A DNA stretch of 64,000 bases from Branchiostoma floridae (taxonomy: Eukaryota > Chordata > Leptocardii > Amphioxiformes > Branchiostomatidae), in the NCBI RefSeq assembly GCF_000003815.2, contig NC_049983.1, positions 16,212,437 through 16,276,436 on the forward strand, in the 5' to 3' direction. The translations under genes and the position numbers were made by a program. Under the pieces are notes generated by a model that worked only from the letters and a program-made list of their open reading frames with translations, had not been told where the DNA came from and ran no database searches. Positions 53,940-64,000 of the stretch are shown here, piece by piece. Numbering within the stretch: position 1 is the stretch's first letter; each line of letters opens with the position of its first letter.

Positions 53940-54985
53940 GAGAGGTGTCGGCTTGAGTGTTGAGGGTACTATGTCTGTCTTGCGGAGACGTGTCGGTGTC
54001 TTGAGACGTATTGTCTGTGTTTTGACTCCTGAGTGTTATTGAGACGTTTTGGGATGCATCTTCAGAGGTCCTGGGTTGTGTCTTGATCGAAGTGTTAACG
54101 TTGTGTGAGTCTTGAGACGTGTTGGGGTGCGTCTTGTGAGTCTTGAGACGTATTGTGTGAGTCTAGAGAGGTGTTGGTGTGTGTTGAGCCGTGTTGGGTT
54201 GTGTCTTGAGACGTGTTGGATTGTGTCTTGAGACCTTGTTGGGTTGTGTCTTGAGATGTGTTGAGTTGTGTCTTAAGACGTCCTGAGGTGTGTTGAGTGT
54301 GTCTTGAGACGTGTTGGGTTGTGTCTTGAGACGTGTTGGGGTGCGTCTTGAGACGTGTTAGATTGTGTATTCAGACGTGTCGGGGGATGTCTTCAGACGT
54401 GTTGGGTTGTGTCTTGAGACGTGTTGGGTTGCATCTTGAGACGTGATGGGTTGTGTCTTGAGACGTGTTGGGCTGTGTACTGAGACGTGTTGGGTTGTGT
54501 CTTGAGAGGTATAGGGTTGTGTCTTGAGACGTATTTGGTTGTGTCTTGAGACGTGTTTGGTTGTGTCTTGAGACGTGTTTGGTTGCGTGTCTTGAGACGT
54601 GTTTGGTTGTGTCTTGAGCGGTATTGTAAGATTCTTGAGATATGTTGTGTGACTCTTGAGAGGTGTTGGGTTGTGTCTTGAGACGTACTGGTTGTGTCTT
54701 GTGAGTCTTGAGACCTGTTTGGTTGTGTCTTGGGACCTGTTTGCTTGTGTCTTGGGACCTGTTTGGTTGTGTCTTGAGACCTGTTTGGCTGTGTCTTGGG
54801 ACCTGTTTGCTTGTGTCTTGGGACCTGTTTGGTTGTGTCTTGAGACGGTGTTGGGTTGTGTCTTGAGACGTATAGGGGGTGTCTTGAGACGTGTTGGAGT
54901 GCATCTTGTGAGTCTTGAGACGTGTTTTGTGAGTCTTGAGACGTGTTGGGTTGTGTCTTGAGACGTGCTGGGGTGCGTACGTGTC
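53940..54985. repeat. 21-bp minisatellite, GTCTTGAGACGTGTTGGGTTG
   Basis: About 45 copies of a unit close to 'tgtcttgagacgtgttggg', more regular after 54180. A sub-block with 'ggacctgtttg' variants is at 54710-54840. It ends about 40 bp before the crystallin start codon. The minus-strand open frame of 224 codons (TQPNTSQDT-like) reflects the 21-bp (7-codon) period and is not a gene. Confidence 0.95.
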
Positions 54986-55025
54986 TTAAGCGGAAATGTT
55001 GCTGATTCTGATATTTCTACAGAAA

Positions 55026-57598
55026 ATGGCAACCAACAGTATCAGCATTTATGATGAGGAGGGCTTGCGCGGAACAAAACACACATTCACTGACACAGGT
55101 AAGTTACCTCCTACTGTCTTCAGGAAGTTGTTTGATTTATAAATTGTTCTCATCTCTTCTCTTCTCGCAAATTAGATATAGATTCGAAGTGTCAACTATC
55201 TGTGTTCGTCATCGCTAATATAAAGATAGGGTAACGTTTCATTTTGACGATCCTTCGACATTTTCTTCTCGATTCACAATTTCACCTTCCACAAGTTGTA
55301 CAAAAATGCCCCTGTATTTTCAGAATTGCAAGTTACTAGCTGGTTTAAACCTAAACTCACTCACTCCTTTCCATTTAGTTATTGTAGTAACTCTAATAAA
55401 CTGGTGATCGTACCACCCTCTAAGTAAAAATAAACACGTAACAACAGAGGACGCTACGGCCGCGTGGCGCGTTGGTACACCCGATCCCTCGATCTCGGAA
55501 GTTAAGCAACGCGACGGTCCGGACAGTGCTTGGATGGGGGACCAACCAAGGACGTCCGGATTGCTGTAGCCTCACGAAGTTTCCACGAAATCGTCTTCCG
55601 GGAGGGACGTAAAACGGGGGTCCCGTGCTCGAGGAGGTGCCTCGACCACGTTAAACAGCCTCATTACTCATACTGGGTACCTACTGGCTGGCAAAATACA
55701 CCAGATGATTATTATTATTACTTTCTTTTGTTTTCTGTACTCGGCGGTTCCTAGTGGCGGACGTACCGGCCGGGCAGAACTCCTGCTTCTCTATCAAGGT
55801 GACCAGCGGAGAGTGGCTGGTGTACTCATACAACGACTTCGAGGGGACTTCTATCCGCCTGCCGACCGGCATCTACCCCGACCCGGGACACATCCGCTCC
55901 AACCACGTCAACCCGGCCAACACCACATGGAATGGTGATATCTTTAATGATCTCTATTTGCATGTTCCTGCCCTAATGTAGCCTGGGTACCACCCGGAAA
56001 GTAGTTCGCTCCGGCGTTCATTATATACTAGATCATACTATATACAGCCTGACATTCATTATACACTAGTTAGCTCCCATGTTCCCTTCTGCTATCCAGA
56101 AAAGCGAACATGGGAGCGAACTACCATCCGGGTGGTACCCAGGCTAGCCCAAATGGGCTAAATGCAGCAATTCGACTGTGTTACATCATTTACATGGGAT
56201 ACTATTAGGTATAATAACCACCCGGTCACATACGTTAGGGTCCGGTCACATACATTCCGGATGATGATCCAAGTTTTGCTACCAAACCCCACAGATAGAC
56301 GTGACGTTAGTTCGATACTCGCAGTGACCCCTACTTTGTGCCCGTGGGAAAGGCACTTTACACGACTTTTCTCACTTTACCCAGGTGTCAAATTGGGTAC
56401 CTGACTTCTGTCGGGGAGAAAAGCGACTACCTTTACCTTTTGTCTGTATCGTGTATGTGCCACTGTTAATATAAGTTGCAAACTTGAGTGCAGTCCCACA
56501 TTGTTCTCGTCTGTCAAAAGGCAAATACAAAATACAAAAAATAAAGAAATAACCATCTGTGTGCCCATGCAGACATGGTCCGGTCCCTCCGCCCCGTCAG
56601 GCAGGACGCAGTGACCTTGTACGACAAGGACGACTTCTGTGGGGCCGAGCAAGTGGTCACGTGTGACGATCCTGACGTCGAGATGGACAACTGCTGCTCA
56701 GTCGTCATCCGGGGTAGGTAAGGGGTAGAGGTCACTATGACACGCAGACGCACGGGGTTTACTTTTTGCTCAATTATTACCTCCATGAAGGATGTTCACC
56801 TCCGACAAGGGCATTGTTTTTGGTTATGTTTGTATGTTCGCATTTATAACTCAAGATCATTTGGATGGCTTTGTATTAAACTTTGTTCGCGGCCGTAGCT
56901 ATTGAGGTAAAAAGCGGCTGAAGGACTGGTAAAAACACAGTTGATAGCCAACGACCTTAAAAAGCCTTTTGGGATACCCTGACCTTAGTAGCTTGCCATG
57001 CATACTTGTTCGTATCTGTAAAGTATTCTTTTGTTGTGGTATGCCCTTAACCCAGTGTGTATATATTGTGCAAATTGTTTGATTATTTGAACCTTAAAGT
57101 TTATTGATTTATAAGAAGCTCAAATCGGCCTGCAGGCCGCTTTTCATTGAGGCCATGAGGGAGGTAAGGTTTAGATAAAATATGAGATACAGATTACATC
57201 AAGTCCTATTAAATCCATCAACATATACCATTACATAACCATAATACAAACATTAGTATGAACGCTCAGCGTTTATAGCCCCTGTCCGTTCGTTTGGTCA
57301 TTTCTTTTACTTCAAAAGTCTTTTAAATTTAGCAATAAGGGTCTCCATGCATTCCTTTATAACCCCAGGCGGCTGGTGGAGCCTGTACCCGTACGGTAGC
57401 TACAGCGGAGGGTACCCGCCGAGCAACACGGAGAAGACGATGGGGCCTGGCAACTACCGCGTACAGCTGGTGGCTGGGGGAGAAACCATCACCATCGGAT
57501 CCATCAAGAAAGTAGAGTGTCCGTACGATCCATTCCCGTTGACCCCTCCTTTCCCTGGGACCACTGTCGGACCATTCCACCACGTGTTACCTCTCTGA
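55026..57598 (+). CDS. Beta/gamma-crystallin domain protein, 207 aa
   Basis: Exons: 55026-55098, 55755-55934, 56573-56713, 57369-57598 (stop TGA). All introns are phase 1 and GT-AG. Four Greek-key motifs are visible: ISIYDEEGLRGTKHTF, WLVYSYNDFEGTSIRL, VTLYDKDDFCGAEQVV and WWSLYPYGSYSGGYPP. They form two beta/gamma-crystallin domains (about residues 5-75 and 95-170). The acidic-x-x-Ser calcium site is degenerate (DNCCSVV in the second domain). The C terminus is Pro-rich (PLTPPFPG). Relatives are structural or calcium-binding proteins of lens, sensory tissue or secretions; no signal peptide is seen. An acceptor (tttctacag) directly before the ATG implies a 5' non-coding exon upstream. Poly(A) signals at about 58078-58125. 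Confidence 0.93.
55449..55720 (+). mobile_element. 5S-rRNA-derived SINE (SINE3-like)
   Basis: The head (about 55449-55570) follows 5S rRNA: 'acacccgatccctcgatctc', 'ggaagttaagcaacg', 'cagtgcttggatgggggacc' and 'ttgctgta', including internal promoter boxes. The body continues to 'tggcaaaatacaccagatga' and a short (ATT)n tail at 55707-55722. It lies in crystallin intron 1, same strand. Confidence 0.85.
55979..56146. mobile_element. MITE, 168 bp
   Basis: Terminal inverted repeats 'agcctgggtaccacccgga' / 'tccgggtggtacccaggct' extending through 'agttcgctcc' / 'ggagcgaact'. TA on both sides is possible but is part of the palindrome. Crystallin intron 2. Confidence 0.85.
56325..56420 (+). repeat. 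SINE core fragment
   Basis: 'gtgggaaaggcactttacac', 'ttttctcactttacccaggt' and 'gggtacctgac' follow the conserved body seen in tRNA-type SINEs of lancelets, as I remember it. No tRNA head is attached here. Confidence 0.5.
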
Positions 57599-57645
57599 CA
57601 ACTGATATACTGAACGATAGGGATGGTGCTGTTTGTCAAAGTCTA

Positions 57646-57826
57646 CGTCACATTTCCAAACCGGAGCCTGGTCGGGCAGCTTTCGGGTGAAATGAAGTAT
57701 GATATATAAGACATCAAACTGCACAAGACGTTAAGAGAATAATAGGTCAAGACAGGTGTTATGGTGATCATCCAAGTGACAGACAGCCCAACCGGGCTCC
57801 GGTTTGGAAATGTGACGTTACCCTAA
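57646..57826. mobile_element. MITE with GTCACATTTCCAAACCGG ends, copy 1
   Basis: Left 'gtcacatttccaaaccggag', right 'ctccggtttggaaatgtgac'. Subterminal 'gcctggtcgggc' / 'gcccaaccgggc'. It sits directly after the crystallin stop, so it may be part of the 3' UTR. Related copies are at 59551-59728 (diverged) and one end at 60378-60415. Confidence 0.88.
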
Positions 57827-57829
57827 GGC

Positions 57830-58965
57830 TGGTGCATGATATTTGTGTGACCTTCCTTCCATATCTACGTGTGTTTAGTGATGTACCCCTAGCAATCTAT
57901 CAGTAATGGAATATCATAATTACGAATGTTACTAGTACTAGTGACAACCACTGATTTGCTGCTGAATATTCTTAAGCTTAGTGTCATGTCAGTTGCTTAA
58001 ACCTGCCTGAATATGAAGCTTGTACTCTTCAGTACAAACCTCTTGTGCTACGCCATGGGGCGGTTAACAAACAAACAAATAAATAAATAAAATTAACGAT
58101 CTTCCACCCCAAAACTGTGTAATAAATTCTGACTGTGTAGCCTTCTTACATGTTCTTAATCAAATATGTGACGTAAGAGGACGAACTATATATATACTAG
58201 TGACGACGTCTCCAAGCTAACTCCTGTTCCCACGGCAGTTCCCCATATTGGAGGGCACGTTCCCACGACCAACTCTTTCACAGCTACGTAAATCACTATA
58301 CAGTCTTTACAATGGTACCATCTTCGTCTTGTCGCCTGAGGGTGCACGTGTCTATCGTCTCTTATCTAATTATTATCCCGATGTCGGCAATATCTGATTA
58401 TACATAATTACTCGTCATGTGCATTATGGGACCGGTGAGGTGAGGTGAGGTGAGCATTATGCTGTAAGATGTCCTTGACCGGACAAGAGGTAAAGGAATA
58501 GCAGAAACTAACAAAAGTTCGGGAACGAAAAGTATGATAAAACAGTTTCTCTAACTAAAGATATTTCAGGCTCAAGTTGAACAAGGTCATATAACGGACC
58601 TTTAACCCTTTTTTAACCTCCTTGGTCATATGTTTCAAATAGATACGAGGCGGTCATCACAAAGACATTCCTATATTAAATTAGGCATCATATCGTCGAC
58701 TAAAGTAGATCGGTTAACAATGCATGATGGTAAGATAGTGCACAAATTGCCCTTGATGATAGCCTGGCAGGAGCTGGTTCACGGTACATGACAGTCAGGC
58801 CATCACTAAGTATGACAAATGACACAAGTCGCCCTCCTTTTGTTGCACACCTGGCCATTATCATATAATAACCGTGTGAAGGAATCCGACCGAGGAACGC
58901 CCAAATATATTGATGACTTTTAGTAACCCCCGATTGAAAGCTTTCTAGACACCGCCCCCTCCTGC
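57830..58965. other. Crystallin 3' end and intergenic DNA
   Basis: AATAAA-rich stretch at 58075-58095 and AATAAA at about 58120. A GAGGT repeat is at about 58434-58454. No further gene seen. Confidence 0.4.
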
Positions 58966-59092
58966 AGCGAGCTCTATATATTCTTCCCAACTCTGTGAGC
59001 GGTCACTCTGACGGTTCTACCGACGAAAGAGACATCACCCTCCGAAACTTCGTCAGCAGAGAAACAGGCAGTCGTAGCTGTACAAGATACCC
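58966..59092 (+). promoter_or_regulatory. Possible TATA promoter and 5' non-coding exon
   Basis: 'agctctatatattcttccc' at 58970-58988 is a good TATA box. About 30 bp on begins a sequence without ATG that ends at a consensus donor (acccgtaagt, exon end 59092). It may start a gene lying beyond the window or be disconnected. A tandem crystallin paralogue would be the simplest guess, but no coding exon supports it. Confidence 0.35.
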
Positions 59093-59289
59093 GTAAGTAA
59101 ATTGTTGTCTATATCTTCGTTTAGGATAACAATATAATCTCAATCTGAGTGCTATTCCCACTCGGCGAGATATACTAGCGTCTACCAGGGTCACATTTGT
59201 TTATCTATTAATTTCATCTATAGACAACTGGGTGACCCCTACAAAAGTTGATTTCCAAGCATACATGTAATACTCCCATTCCATTTCAC

Positions 59290-59516
59290 GGCGCTCTCAT
59301 GGCGTTCTCGCTGCGATGGCAAATTTGCCTCAGCGCCGTGCAGCAACTTCAGCGGGCGGCCAAAGATTCGAAAGGTTACTCAACGGATTTCAGAGATGAA
59401 CTACGATAGATTTTCTTATGGCACTCTCACCGCGCTCTCGTCGCGCTCCCATGGCGATTCCACGGCGCTCTCCGACCATGACGGGTAAATTTGCCATCGC
59501 AGCGAGAGCGCCGTGC
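59290..59516. mobile_element. Inverted-repeat element, about 225 bp
   Basis: 'ggcgctctcatggcgttctc' and 'gctgcgatggcaaatttgcc' at the left are inverted at the right ('taaatttgccatcgcagcga', 'gagcgccgtg'). Internal 'cgcgctctcgtcgcgctccc' repeats the same motif. Confidence 0.75.
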
Positions 59517-59550
59517 CAGTGGACTGTGGGCCTATTACAGGTCAAGACGT

Positions 59551-59728
59551 GTAACATTGCCAAACCGGCGCTTGGCCGGGCAAATTACGATATAGAAAAC
59601 AACAATACACAAAAAACGTAACGGAAAACTAGTCATGAGCATAAATGATGTGTATTTATTGATATACACTTTGAATTTATTTTTTGTTCCCGCCGCTAAA
59701 AGAGCAGCGGTTTGGAAATGTGAGTCAC
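59551..59728. mobile_element. MITE with CACATTTCCAAACCGG ends, diverged copy 2
   Basis: Left 'gtaacattgccaaaccggcg', right 'gcagcggtttggaaatgtga'. Weaker symmetry than 57646-57826. Confidence 0.6.
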
Positions 59729-59765
59729 CGACCCTGACCTTCTGAGGCACGCGCGATGACTGCCT

Positions 59766-59975
59766 ATACTGTAAAAAGAAAAAAAAAATGTTCGAGAGGT
59801 TTTATGTTCGCGGTTTTCGAGGTGAACTATTCAATGTGAACTTAAAACCACCGCGACATTTCTACCGTAGCACTACTGTGCTTCAAACCGCAAACTTGCT
59901 CAAGCCAATGTGAAATTTCCAATTCCAATTTCCCGCGAAATTGAATCTCCGCAAATATTTCCCATTTACAGTATC
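59766..59975. mobile_element. TCGCGG-type element
   Basis: Ends 'tatactgtaaaaag' and 'cccatttacagta'. Inside are 'ttatgttcgcggtttt' and 'aaaaccaccgcgacattt'. Same family as 50488 and 51617. Confidence 0.75.
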
Positions 59976-60203
59976 AGTCACACCGAAAATCCAAACATAC
60001 ACTGTTACGCACTTATGATTTGGGTCTCCGAAAGTTTGTTTTGTAGCTGGTTCTGGAGGTGGGGTGAAAGTCCCTTCCATGGTTGACTTCTCCTTTCCTG
60101 GCATTAGAAAACCTTAGTCAACGTTGAAAATCGCATCCCCCACCATAAAATAAAAGGCGATCGAAGTCTGCGAAGGAGTCTACTTCCGGGGGGCGTTACC
60201 GTA

Positions 60204-60245
60204 ATGGCAGCAGGACACGCGCTCTTGCTGCAGTGCGATTGTGAT
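60204..60245 (+). CDS. Possible first coding exon of an unknown gene
   Basis: ATG followed by MAAGHALLLQCDCD and a consensus donor gtgagt, preceded by 'ctacttccggggggcg', an ETS-type promoter motif. No following exon is identifiable before the window end. Very short, so it could be chance. Confidence 0.25.
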
Positions 60246-60564
60246 GTGAGTACCGTTGAAGAAAAGGAAATTAGACAGAGAGATCTAAGATACATGTTCA
60301 GATAAGTATACGGTATTTTGTTGATGTATGCGGTGTCTCTTCTTTTGTAATAGAGTTGTTTTACTATTCGGGATCGGGTCACATTTCCAAACAGGGGCCC
60401 GGCTAGGCTCTGCATGGAAAGGAAAAATAGAAATGTATTCTTAAAAATGTACACAAATAATGCCCACGACACTTCTCTTTTCGTCTTACATAGTTTGGTA
60501 TCTTTCATATCATTCTTTTCGTTCCCAAAAGCTGTCCGGTCTTTGCTCAGACCACTTCTACCCT

Positions 60565-60700
60565 CACTGTCGGATCCAGAAATTTGCTAAGGGGGGCCGC
60601 TGCCTCGCAGCGCAAGCTGCGCGGGGGGAGAGCACGAGAGGAGGGTACCCCCTCTCGTTGGGGGGTATGGGGGGCCTCCCCCAGAAAATTTTTAAGAAAT
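60565..60700. repeat. G-rich transposon end fragment
   Basis: 'cactgtcggatccagaaatt' followed by a G/C-rich palindromic block ('gcctcgcagcgcaagctgcg', 'taccccctctcgttgggggg'). Resembles one end of a DNA transposon; no partner end is seen, and it runs straight into the LINE remnant. Confidence 0.45.
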
Positions 60701-60711
60701 AGAGGCTCTCT

Positions 60712-61486
60712 GGTGCATTTTAGAACCATTCTTCCAAAGTTCAAACCGATCTGGACAATCTTGTTAGCTGGACTGACAAGAACTACATGCAGCTTAACCC
60801 AACTAAATGCATGGTGATGTACATAAAATATGCTTCCTGTGAAGACCGCCTGAAACTCCCAAACTGTTTGTTGGCACATCTGAACTTGAAGTTGTACACA
60901 TGGCCAAGGTCCTGGGTGTAATACTACAAGCACACTTGAAGTGGACTGCACATGTAGTAATGATTGTGGGCAAAGCTAACCGCCGCCTTTACATGATTAG
61001 GTGTTTGAAGAAACACGGTCTGAGCACTATAGTACTTGTGTACATAGGGTTTGTCCGCCCCACCCTGGAATACGCCTGCCAGGTTTGGCACCCTGGTCTT
61101 ACAGTAGAACAGTCACGTATGATAGAGCGTATCCAGGTTAGAGCCTGTAAGATTATCCTTGGTCGCTCCTACAGTTCCTACAGTTCGGCACTGCAGGTGT
61201 GTGATCTGGAACATTTGCATGTAAGACGTAAGGCTCACTGCCTCAAGTTTGCCAGATCCCTTGTCCATTCTGAGGTTTTCGACTGGCTACCACCACGCCG
61301 CTCTGAGGCACATGGTAGAGGCCTCAGAAACGCTGACAACTTCACTCAGTTTAAGTGTAGAACGGCTCGTTTTAGGAACACTACGCTCCCATACTGTGTC
61401 GACCTTTTAAATTCATGTTAGACTTCAGATGTCACTTTTTAATTTTCCTTAATAGTGATGTTTTAGATTGAAATGAGATTTTATTA

Positions 61487-61500
<14 letters not shown>
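60712..61500 (+). pseudogene. 5'-truncated non-LTR retrotransposon, RT C-terminal part
   Basis: 60718-60900 holds broken RT code read in more than one frame (LDNLVSWTDKNYMQLNPTK-type then KCMVMYIK). 60900-61421 is a 173-aa frame with LGVILQAHLKWTAHV, FVRPTLEYACQVWHPGL, and IERIQVRACKIILG. This is the usual C-terminal region of CR1/Jockey-type LINE reverse transcriptases. It ends LLNSC-stop, then a short 3' tail and (TA)n. The catalytic core is absent. Confidence 0.85.

Positions 61501-61520
<20 letters not shown>
61488..61520. repeat. (TA)n microsatellite
   Basis: About 16 TA units, directly downstream of the LINE remnant; may have grown from its tail. Confidence 0.95.
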
Positions 61521-61521
<1 letters not shown>

Positions 61522-63240
61522 ACTATGTGTGTGTAGATCCACACTTTTAAATTGTACAGCTGAGTGCGAATTGCGATTATAATAATTTGATTACTGCACA
61601 TATGCAGGGATTTCCATTATACTCTCTTGTGTACTTAGTGCGAGGCAATTTAGTCTCCGGACTACCAGCTTGTACTTGATTTTGTGTGCGTTCAATAAAT
61701 AAACCAGTTCTCTCTTCTCTCTCTCTGAGCAAATTTGAGAAACAAATTAACACTGATTTTTGCATTGTCTGTGTCTAGTTCACGTTAGGGACATTTTTTA
61801 GCAACTATCACTGAGGACAAACCTAACGAAGGCTAGTTCGTCCTTCTTAATATTCATAAATGACGCTACGTTACAGAAATAATATCGCAAAATTATTTGT
61901 ACCTGGCTGCTGATGTGACTAGCTCCTCGAAGCGGCTCGCGCTCCTATAAAATCGCATCGAAATCTCGTAGGGTCTGAGCGGCTTGCAGGAGACTATTTT
62001 GAAAGATCTTGAAAGTGTCTTACGCATTTGAAATTATACATATTACGGACTCTTTTTGCTTCTGTGGTGGCAATTGTTGACGGTTAATCGGGGAAAATGA
62101 CAACAAAAACGTCAATCAAACGACGATCAATCATTGCGGCGACTGATCAGAACTGTAGTGGGGAGGGGGGTGTCGGCGCACGACGCCGATTTTCCCAAGG
62201 CGGGGTCGACCGGTCGAGTCTCTCTAACCGATAACGGACGATAGAAATCATCAGTTTATTAAAAATAATTAACTTTCGCTGATTTTTTGGAGATCTTACA
62301 AAATTTCTACGCTCTTTCTATATTTTTAAGCGCCGATTTTGGCTTACAGCGGCCCACGAATTTCATGGGGAGAAATTGATGCCACCGCGCTCCGTCCCCG
62401 GGCCTCTACCATAAGTTTTCGTGACTCGGAGGACCCACTAGTAATTGCAAACCGCAAGTTTCTCTAAATAATTACGAGAAAACCTCCTTTCAAATAAGCG
62501 AATTGGTTTTATAACGTTGTCAATATTCTTGGCGTCCCCCAGAAGACCTCTAGTAGCCTGGGTTTATCTTACCAATTTTTATTTTTTGCCAGCTGAAGGG
62601 GGAGGCGCGCGCCTGGCGCGCACCCCCCTGGATCCGCGCGTGACCCTATCGAGAGGAGAGTTTCATTTAGCACAATCCAGTTCGTGTTACGAGAAAAACC
62701 TGGGTATAGTAGTATACACGGCACCTGATAAGGCCTGCGTCTTTCCAAACTTTGGAAATTCTCTCCTCGCGCAAGGGTGGAAGTGCGCACAACCACAGTT
62801 TTACGTGAAGAGCAAAGCTAAAGTAGTTAAGAATTTGATTTTTTGCTAGTTACTTAAATTCTCCACCAACCTCTGAAGAGAGCAAACATACAAACCGTAG
62901 GAGGATAGAGCATTCTGTTTATTGGAAGAAAACGTTGTATGGCGAAAACAATGCGGTACATGAATACTATATATAAACACATGTTCTAATTCAGGACATT
63001 CAGTTCGTTAAAACCTGCCCATTTTCTAGCAACTAGTGATGGTGCACCCGGGAGTTTGATAGCGTGAAAACGGGAACACAAGGTGATACCACAAACTTGC
63101 TGAAAAGCTGCAAACTTCCAATATGGCGGTGCCCGTGTCAGTGTCATGATTATGACATAATCATTTTTTCCGTCTGATCGTTCCTGGCTAATGCGGCATG
63201 ACGGCTTATCCTCTGAAGGGCTCTAATCGTCTTTTACATC
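61521..63240. other. Intergenic, no gene recognised
   Basis: Includes AATAAATAAA at about 61695 and a G/C-rich block at 62590-62640 ('gaggcgcgcgcctggcgcgc') resembling a transposon end. No coding exon supported. Confidence 0.35.
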
Positions 63241-63251
63241 ATTTTGGCGTT

Positions 63252-63320
63252 ATGTTGGGCGTCCCGAGAGGTTCCGACGTCCCGAGTTCGATACCCGCCA
63301 TGCCCCTGACGTTGTGACCT
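63252..63320 (+). repeat. tRNA-type SINE fragment
   Basis: B-box-like 'cccgagttcgatacccgcc' followed by 'atgcccctgacgttgtgacc', which resembles the head-body junction of tRNA-derived SINEs. The A box is not convincing. It is followed by (TG)n. Confidence 0.5.
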
Positions 63321-63321
63321 T

Positions 63322-63349
63322 GGATGTGTGTGCGTGTGTGAGTGAGTGC

Positions 63350-63409
<60 letters not shown>
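63322..63409. repeat. (TG)n microsatellite
   Basis: Imperfect TG tract that becomes pure from about 63350 to 63408. Confidence 0.97.
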
Positions 63410-63413
<4 letters not shown>

Positions 63414-63609
63414 CCACCATAGGTTTGCAAAATTAGAGAAAGCCAAATTGGCTGAGATTCAAACTCCGCTATTGTGGAGAAAATTACAGTTAATTGTTAG
63501 GGTCGCCCTACCCTGACCTGTGCCATTTGGGCGTCGACTCGTTATCATGTCTATATCTCAGCCGCTGAGTCGTTGAAGCAGAACGGCTACAAGACTTTCA
63601 CACTGTGTA

Positions 63610-63930
63610 ACACAGTCACACATACACACATACTCACATGAAAAAAAAACACACACACGCACACACACACGTGTATACACACACTGTGACACAGTCGCAC
63701 AAACACACACACACGCACGCACACAGACATGGACACATGTATACACAAACACACACATATATACACACAGACACACACACGTTTACACACACTGTGACAC
63801 AGTCACACAAACACACACGTACACACAGACACACACATTCATGCAAACACGCACACTGTGTGACACGGTAACACAAACACACATTCGAACTATACTCACG
63901 CACACTTATATTCGCGCGCGCGCAAGTACT
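63610..63930. repeat. (CA)-rich cryptic minisatellite
   Basis: Imperfect CA tract with a recurring longer unit 'acactgtgacacagtcacac' (63600, 63680, 63788, 63855 variants) about every 70-110 bp. Ends with a (CG) run near 63915. Confidence 0.9.
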
Positions 63931-64000
63931 CACAAACGACTCACACACCAGTGACAGCACACTCAATACGCCTTTTCTAGATTATGTCAATGATGAACAC

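Noticed and set aside
54000-54985. CRISPR-like array
   Set aside because: The 21-bp units are contiguous without unique spacers and the sequence is eukaryotic; it is a minisatellite.
54358-55032. 224-aa minus-strand frame (TQPNTSQDT-like repeats)
   Set aside because: Product of the 21-bp minisatellite; not a gene.
63558-63966. Cys/Val-rich 67-110 aa frames
   Set aside because: Translations of CA/TG repeats.

Overview
The window looks like a piece of an amphioxus (Branchiostoma) draft nuclear genome. The evidence is vertebrate-like exon structures, long introns packed with small transposons, runs of N marking assembly gaps, and a chordate gene set. The genus is an inference from gene content and repeat style. 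No bacterial features (operons, Shine-Dalgarno sites, CRISPR) are present.

Layout. 1-11.4 kb: the 3' part of a p38 MAP kinase gene (+), with exon sizes equal to those I recall for human MAPK14. It has a tandemly duplicated 72-nt exon at 3950-4021 and 4782-4853. 11.4-16.4 kb: no gene recognised; it holds a tandem duplication and arrays of a roughly 160-bp repeat. 16.4-17.3 kb: two complete sushi/CCP exons and one truncated by a gap (+). 18.0-20.45 kb: more of the 160-bp repeat family, ending in three hairpins. 20.5-23.6 kb: a 3.1-kb segment bounded by long inverted repeats, carrying two putative exons of an unknown gene. 23.65-40.75 kb: a complete ten-exon mitochondrial-clan cytochrome P450 gene (+, 513 aa as modelled). 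Its introns hold a Tc1/mariner-like MITE, a broken LINE inside a 62-bp inverted-repeat frame, a 45-bp minisatellite, a hAT-like MITE that duplicated a splice donor, and a 7.36-kb CACTA/EnSpm-like element. That element encodes its own five-exon, 306-aa protein. 43.2-44.8 kb: a C2H2 zinc-finger gene (-) with 16 fingers and decayed fingers past its stop. 45-54 kb: mostly MITEs, several nested. 54-55 kb: a 21-bp minisatellite. 55.0-57.6 kb: a four-exon beta/gamma-crystallin gene (+, 207 aa) with a 5S-rRNA-derived SINE in its first intron. 58-64 kb: MITEs, a possible TATA promoter with a 5' exon, a truncated LINE and dinucleotide repeats.

The host genes (stress kinase, sushi protein, P450, zinc finger, crystallin) share no evident pathway. 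The most unusual unit is the element at 31299-38657. It has CACTG ends, a 3-bp TTC target duplication and TTAAG-rich subterminal repeats. Its spliced gene resembles the vertebrate C14orf93 family in what I remember of it, and no transposase is visible. It may be a transposon family carrying a C14orf93-like protein, or a captured or domesticated gene.
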